DNA from: Phycisphaera mikurensis NBRC 102666
GTDB taxonomy: Bacteria > Planctomycetota > Phycisphaerae > Phycisphaerales > SM1A02
Direction: 5' to 3'
DNA: 64,000 bases
NCBI GenBank assembly: GCA_945878575.1
Contig: CAMDUB010000008.1
Span: 1 to 64,000, forward strand
The notes beneath the pieces are model-generated. The model was not told where the DNA came from and did not search any database. It saw only the letters and a list, made by a program, of their open reading frames with translations. Positions 60,118 to 64,000 of this stretch are shown here, piece by piece (positions within the stretch are counted from its first letter, which is position 1; each line of letters begins with the position of its first letter). The translations under genes and the position numbers were made by a program.

Positions 60118-62150
60118 GCCGAGCCGGCCGGGGTGCGCGTGCGCGGAGCGCGTGGCGTGGCATTGGCCGCATCCACTACGAATCCGTTCTCGCGCGCGTG
60201 TTGCTGGAGGAACCAGTCGACGGTGCGCTCAACGCTCTCGCGAGTACTGATGGCAGGCGTCCAATCAATGGAACGCTGCGCATTGCGAATACTGGGACGG
60301 CGGTGTTGCACGTCTTCGTAACCGGCGCCGTAGTAGCGCGCGCTTTCGATCTCTTGATAGCCAGCAAACGGCGGGTAGAACGGTCGCAGCGGATTGCTAT
60401 CGAATGCCGCAACGATCATCTCCGCCAGTTCCTTGATGCTGGCTTCGTTGTCGGGGTTACCGATATTGAAGATGCCACCATCGCAGTTGCCGCTCTTGTT
60501 GGCAACCACGCGGTACAGGGCTTCGATGCCTTCGTCTACATCAGTGAAGCAGCGACGCTGTTTGCCGCCGTCAACCAGCAGGATGGGCGTGCCTTCCACC
60601 AAGTTGAGGATCAGCTGCGTGATGGCACGCGAACTGCCAACGCGTGCGGAGTCCAGCGAATCCAGGCGCGGTCCGATCCAATTGAAGGGGCGGAATAGGC
60701 TGAAGCGAAGACCACGCTGCGCTCCGTATGCCCAGATGACGCGATCGAGCAGCTGCTTGCTGGTGGAGTAGATCCAGCGCTGACGGTGAATCGGGCCAGT
60801 GATGCACGGGCTGGAATCTTCGTCAAAGCGCTCGTCGGTGCACATTCCGTACACCTCGGAGGTGCTTGGGAAGATCAGGCGCTTGCCGTACTTCACGCAG
60901 TCGCGGACCACGCGCAGGTTCTCTTCAAAGTCCAACTCAAAGACGCGCAGTGGATTGCGGACGTATTCAATCGGTGTAGCGATCGCTACCAGCGGCAGTA
61001 CCACATCGCACTTACGGACGTGGAATTCAACCCATTCGCGATTGATGGAAATGTCGCCTTCAACAAAGTGGAAGCGCGGATGCTCAGTGAGCGAACCGAG
61101 GTTCTCCTTGTGGAGGTCCATGCCATAGACCTCAAAGGTGTCATCTTGCAGGAGACGCTCGGAAAGATGGCTGCCGATGAAACCGTTGACGCCCAAGATC
61201 AACACCTTGGTGGTCTTCTTCTTGCTGGACTTGATTGGCGAACCAAGGCGAATCTTTGGCAGAAGGTTGAGTTCCTTGGCCAACTGCGTGCCGTTGGACC
61301 ACACGCCGTCGACGGACTGACCTTCAAGAATTTCCAGTGCGCCGGTGCCGCAGGCGATCACCAGTGGTTCTGAGGAGAGCACTTCGCCAGCCTTGCCGGT
61401 GCCCTGCGCAAGACGGGTGCGCCACACCATTACCTTGCGCGCGCCCGCGTGCGTGAACGCGCCGGGCCAGGGCGATGCAACCGCGCGCACCAAGTTGTGA
61501 ACTTGCGCTGCGGTGAGGTTCCAATCGATCTGTCCGTCGTCCGGACCTCGGCGACCCATGACGGTGGCCTTTGATTCATCCTGCGCGGTGCGCGGGGCCT
61601 TGCCCTGCTTGACCAGCGGAAGCACTTCATCCAAGAGCGCGGCCGATGCGGTGGCCATGCGCTGGGTGAGCGACCATGCGTTGTCCTCCGCAAGGATCTC
61701 CACGCGCTTCTGTCCAATGATGTCGCCCGCGTCGGCCTTGTCAACCATGTGGTGCACGGTGACGCCGGTCTCGGTCTCGCCATTCACAAGCACCCAATTG
61801 ATCGGGCAACGACCGCGGTACTTCGGCAACATGCCCGAGTGCAGATTCAGGCAACCCGCCGGGAACAGTTCGCGCACCTTGGCGCCCACCATGTTGCGGT
61901 AGTGGAACGAGAGCAGAAGCTCGGGCTTCATGTCGCGAATGCGTTCGAGCCAGATGGGGTGATCAAGGCGATCGGGTGCGAACACGGGAATGCCGTGCTC
62001 GGCGGCGATGCGTGCCACGGATGCAAACCAAGTGCCTTCCGAAGGTGTATCGCGGTGCGTGAACACAGCAACCACGTTGAGACCATTCTTGATCGCGGCC
62101 TTCAGGCTGGCTGCGCCGATTTCGTGATATGCAAGGACGACGGTACGCAT
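60114..62150 (-). CDS. arnA: ArnA bifunctional formyltransferase / UDP-glucuronate decarboxylase
   Basis: The 678-residue protein combines both ArnA domains. N-terminal formyltransferase (about 1-300): CLNLHSGMLPKYRG with the catalytic Asn and His, and VHHMVDKADAGDIIGQ with the Asp. C-terminal dehydrogenase/decarboxylase (about 315-660): NAD motif GVNGFIGSHL, PSTSEVYGM with Ser-Glu, YSTSKQLLDRVIWAYG with Tyr-Lys, and HRRPSIRNAQ. It makes UDP-Ara4N precursor and formylates it. The start at 62150 gives the usual domain start TVVLAYHEIG; the frame extends to 62276. Sits 10 bp after arnC and overlaps arnD by 4 nt. Confidence 0.94.
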   Translation of the reverse strand: MRTVVLAYHEIGAASLKAAIKNGLNVVAVFTHRDTPSEGTWFASVARIAAEHGIPVFAPDRLDHPIWLERIRDMKPELLLSFHYRNMVGAKVRELFPAGCLNLHSGMLPKYRGRCPINWVLVNGETETGVTVHHMVDKADAGDIIGQKRVEILAEDNAWSLTQRMATASAALLDEVLPLVKQGKAPRTAQDESKATVMGRRGPDDGQIDWNLTAAQVHNLVRAVASPWPGAFTHAGARKVMVWRTRLAQGTGKAGEVLSSEPLVIACGTGALEILEGQSVDGVWSNGTQLAKELNLLPKIRLGSPIKSSKKKTTKVLILGVNGFIGSHLSERLLQDDTFEVYGMDLHKENLGSLTEHPRFHFVEGDISINREWVEFHVRKCDVVLPLVAIATPIEYVRNPLRVFELDFEENLRVVRDCVKYGKRLIFPSTSEVYGMCTDERFDEDSSPCITGPIHRQRWIYSTSKQLLDRVIWAYGAQRGLRFSLFRPFNWIGPRLDSLDSARVGSSRAITQLILNLVEGTPILLVDGGKQRRCFTDVDEGIEALYRVVANKSGNCDGGIFNIGNPDNEASIKELAEMIVAAFDSNPLRPFYPPFAGYQEIESARYYGAGYEDVQHRRPSIRNAQRSIDWTPAISTRESVERTVDWFLQQHARENGFVVDAANATPRAPRTRTPAGSA

Positions 62151-62160
62151 AGTGTTGACC

Positions 62161-63162
62161 TCAGTTGCCGCTCGAACGCGCGGCGTGCGCTTGGGTCGCG
62201 ATGCCGGGACGCTCGCCGAGCGTCTCCCCGACCACGCGGTCCAGAATGTAACGGGGGCGTTCGCGCACATCGGCATGAATGCGCCCGATGTACTCGCCCA
62301 TCAGACCGAACGCGATGAACTGCGCGCCGATGAAGAAGAACAGAACTGCAAACAGCGTGAACACGCCAGCGGCGGCCCACTCTGGACCGTAGATCAAGCG
62401 CAATACCAGGAGCAATGCACCGAATCCAACCGAGAGTGCAGAGATAGCGACGCCCACCCAAGTGACCAAGCGCAACGGTGCGGCGGTCATGCAGGTGAGC
62501 AAGTCAAACTGCAAGTTGATGAGCTTGAGCACCGAGTACTTACTGGTGCCGCGCGAACGCTCTGCGTGCGCTACTGGAATTTCCGTCACACGCTTGGCGA
62601 ACAGATTGGCAAGCACGGGAATGAACGTGTGACGCTCGCGACAGAGAAGCATCGCTTCCACCACGCGGCGTCGGTACGCGCGCAACATGCAGCCGTAATC
62701 GTGCAATTTCACGCCGGTGGTGCGGCGCACCATCAGATTGACAACGCCGCTAAATACCTTGCGGAAGAGCGCGTCTTGGCGATCTTGACGAACGGAGCCA
62801 ACGATGTCGTAGCCCTCGTCCATCTTGGCGCAGAGCGCGCTGATTTCTTCGGGCGGATTCTGCAAGTCAGCATCGAGCGTCACCATGATGTCGCCCTGCG
62901 CAGCAGCAAAGCCGCACAGAATGGCATTGTGTTGACCGTAGTTGCGGTTGAGTAGTAGCGACTTGATTTCGCCGGGATGCGCTCGGGCTGCATCGGCAAG
63001 CAGATCGGTGGATCCATCACGGCTGCCGTCGTCAACCAAGATGAGTTCCCACGGGCGACCGAGTGTGCGACACGCCGCAAGCGTGCGCGCGAGCAGTTCC
63101 GGAAGGTTGTCCTTCTCGTTGTAGACGGGAATGATCACGCTGACCGAGGAGCGTTCGCTCAT
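62161..63162 (-). CDS. arnC: ArnC-type undecaprenyl-phosphate sugar transferase
   Basis: A 333-residue GT2 glycosyltransferase: [33 protein letters not shown], and [15 protein letters not shown] with the DxD-type metal site, then two C-terminal membrane helices (about 225-310). ArnC transfers the formylated amino sugar to undecaprenyl phosphate. Its ATG overlaps the arnB stop by 4 nt and a 10-bp gap precedes arnA, in the canonical operon order. An extended tail ends [10 protein letters not shown]. Confidence 0.93.
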   Translation of the reverse strand: MSERSSVSVIIPVYNEKDNLPELLARTLAACRTLGRPWELILVDDGSRDGSTDLLADAARAHPGEIKSLLLNRNYGQHNAILCGFAAAQGDIMVTLDADLQNPPEEISALCAKMDEGYDIVGSVRQDRQDALFRKVFSGVVNLMVRRTTGVKLHDYGCMLRAYRRRVVEAMLLCRERHTFIPVLANLFAKRVTEIPVAHAERSRGTSKYSVLKLINLQFDLLTCMTAAPLRLVTWVGVAISALSVGFGALLLVLRLIYGPEWAAAGVFTLFAVLFFFIGAQFIAFGLMGEYIGRIHADVRERPRYILDRVVGETLGERPGIATQAHAARSSGN

Positions 63163-64000
63163 CGAATGCCTCCTGCAACAGTGGTGCGAGCGCCAGCGAC
63201 TACTTCCTTGATTGCTTCCAACACACCGTGCGCATCCGCGTCGGTCATGTCAGGGAAACACGGGATGGTGCAGATGCGCGCGGAGTTCCACTCAGTGGCG
63301 GGGAGTTGTCCCATCCACTCGGGGCGATGCTCGCGGTACCAACGGTGCGTGTGCGAAGCGAGGAAGTGAATGCCAGTGCCGATGTTGCGCGCCTTCAGAC
63401 CTTCCATGAACGCGTTACGGTCCATGCCGCACGCACGCTCATCAACACGCACTACAAAGAGATGACGAGCGTGCCGATGCGACCAGGTGGGGTCCGCAAG
63501 TGGCAGGATGCCGTCAACATCAGCAAGGCCAGCGCGGTAAATCGCGGCGATTTCATCGCGACGCTCGATGATGGCGTCCAGGCGCGGCAGCTGGCGTACT
63601 GCAAGAACCGCGTTCATATCCGCCATGTTCTGCTTGTAGCCAGGCTCTTGCACTTCGGCTTGCGGCGAACGTCCCTGCTGCTTGCGGTCATGCGCGTCAA
63701 CGGCCAGACCGTGGAAGCGGAGGCTGCGCACCTTGTTGGCAAGGGCGTCGTCGTTGGTGGTCAAGATGCCACCCTCGCCGGAGGTGATGTTCTTGATGGG
63801 GTGCAACGAGAAGATCGCGGTTTCACCGCTGCCAACTTCTCTGCCCTTGTACTGCGTGCCGATGGCGTGCGCGGCGTCTTCCAAGATTGGAACGCCGCGG
63901 CGCGCGCACACGGCGCGGATGGCGTCAATGTCAACGGGTGCGCCCGCATAGTGCACCGGAATCACCAGCTTGGTGCGAGGGGTGATGGCCGCATCGATCG
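63159..64000 (-). CDS. arnB: ArnB-type aminotransferase, cut by window edge
   Basis: The visible 280 residues are the C-terminal part of a DegT/DnrJ/EryC1-type PLP aminotransferase: [15 protein letters not shown] at the visible start, [29 protein letters not shown] with the Schiff-base Lys, and a [15 protein letters not shown] segment. ArnB adds the 4-amino group to UDP-4-keto-arabinose. The frame is open to base 64000, so the N-terminus lies outside. It is the first gene of the operon as far as the window shows. Confidence 0.92.
   Translation of the reverse strand, partial: IDAAITPRTKLVIPVHYAGAPVDIDAIRAVCARRGVPILEDAAHAIGTQYKGREVGSGETAIFSLHPIKNITSGEGGILTTNDDALANKVRSLRFHGLAVDAHDRKQQGRSPQAEVQEPGYKQNMADMNAVLAVRQLPRLDAIIERRDEIAAIYRAGLADVDGILPLADPTWSHRHARHLFVVRVDERACGMDRNAFMEGLKARNIGTGIHFLASHTHRWYREHRPEWMGQLPATEWNSARICTIPCFPDMTDADAHGVLEAIKEVVAGARTTVAGGIR

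Overview
The window looks like chromosomal DNA of a GC-rich planctomycete, most likely of the class Phycisphaerae. This is inferred from two secreted-protein tails that recur throughout. Twelve proteins end in a PEP-CTERM-like tail (a PAPG motif, a short hydrophobic stretch and an Arg cluster). Four others end in Cys-flanked dockerin-like repeats of the type CPADLN-DG-V-GADLG--L--WG. No rRNA, CRISPR array, phage or intact insertion sequence is visible. Genes are dense, and many operon partners overlap by 4 nt (ATGA or GTGA).

Layout. 1-1.2 kb: the end of a DUF3293 protein overlapping an ECF sigma factor. 1.3-7.7 kb: a tricorn-type protease facing a large secreted Trp/Gly-rich protein, then a decayed AAA/DUF4143 ATPase remnant. 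8-16 kb: a PAPG-tail protein, two tandem TPR-sulfotransferases, a secreted propeller-cytochrome-dockerin protein, a Leu/Ile/Val-type binding lipoprotein and tRNA-Gly with a clear promoter. 16.1-18.4 kb: a divergent pair made of a membrane protein and a membrane-anchored RuvB-like protein whose ATPase motifs are degenerate. 18.5-26.1 kb: secreted proteins, including a choice-of-anchor/phytase-like protein, a protein with six 18-residue repeats and a cysteine-peptidase-like dockerin protein. 26.1-30.8 kb: a molybdoenzyme operon (DUF1569, fdhD, DUF7009, a YdeP/FdhF-type oxidoreductase, mobA). 30.9-41.2 kb: five paralogous PAPG-tail proteins, two of them a very recent tandem duplication, interleaved with a sialidase, a winged-helix regulator, a dockerin protein and a DUF485-ActP symporter pair. 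41.5-51.3 kb: a YceI/membrane/DUF4105 operon, two divergent secreted thioredoxin-domain proteins, a GAF-GGDEF-EAL protein and an ABC-F ATPase. 51.4-57.4 kb: four more PAPG-tail proteins around a type III polyketide synthase plus FAD oxidoreductase pair. 57.5-64 kb: an arnBCADT operon for aminoarabinose addition to lipid A, with arnB running off the right edge.

How it fits together. About a third of the genes encode exported proteins carrying one of two C-terminal sorting tails, so the window shows a large, duplicating surface proteome. The arn operon and polyketide genes modify the envelope or make lipids, and the molybdoenzyme, thioredoxin and cytochrome proteins do redox work, some of it outside the cytoplasm. 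The best candidate for an undescribed system is the divergent 16.1-18.4 kb pair. The clearest evolutionary signals are the duplicated PAPG-tail genes with their recurring terminator hairpins, and one gene pair whose ends are conserved while the middles have diverged. All functions are assigned by reading motifs by eye; no database search was run.
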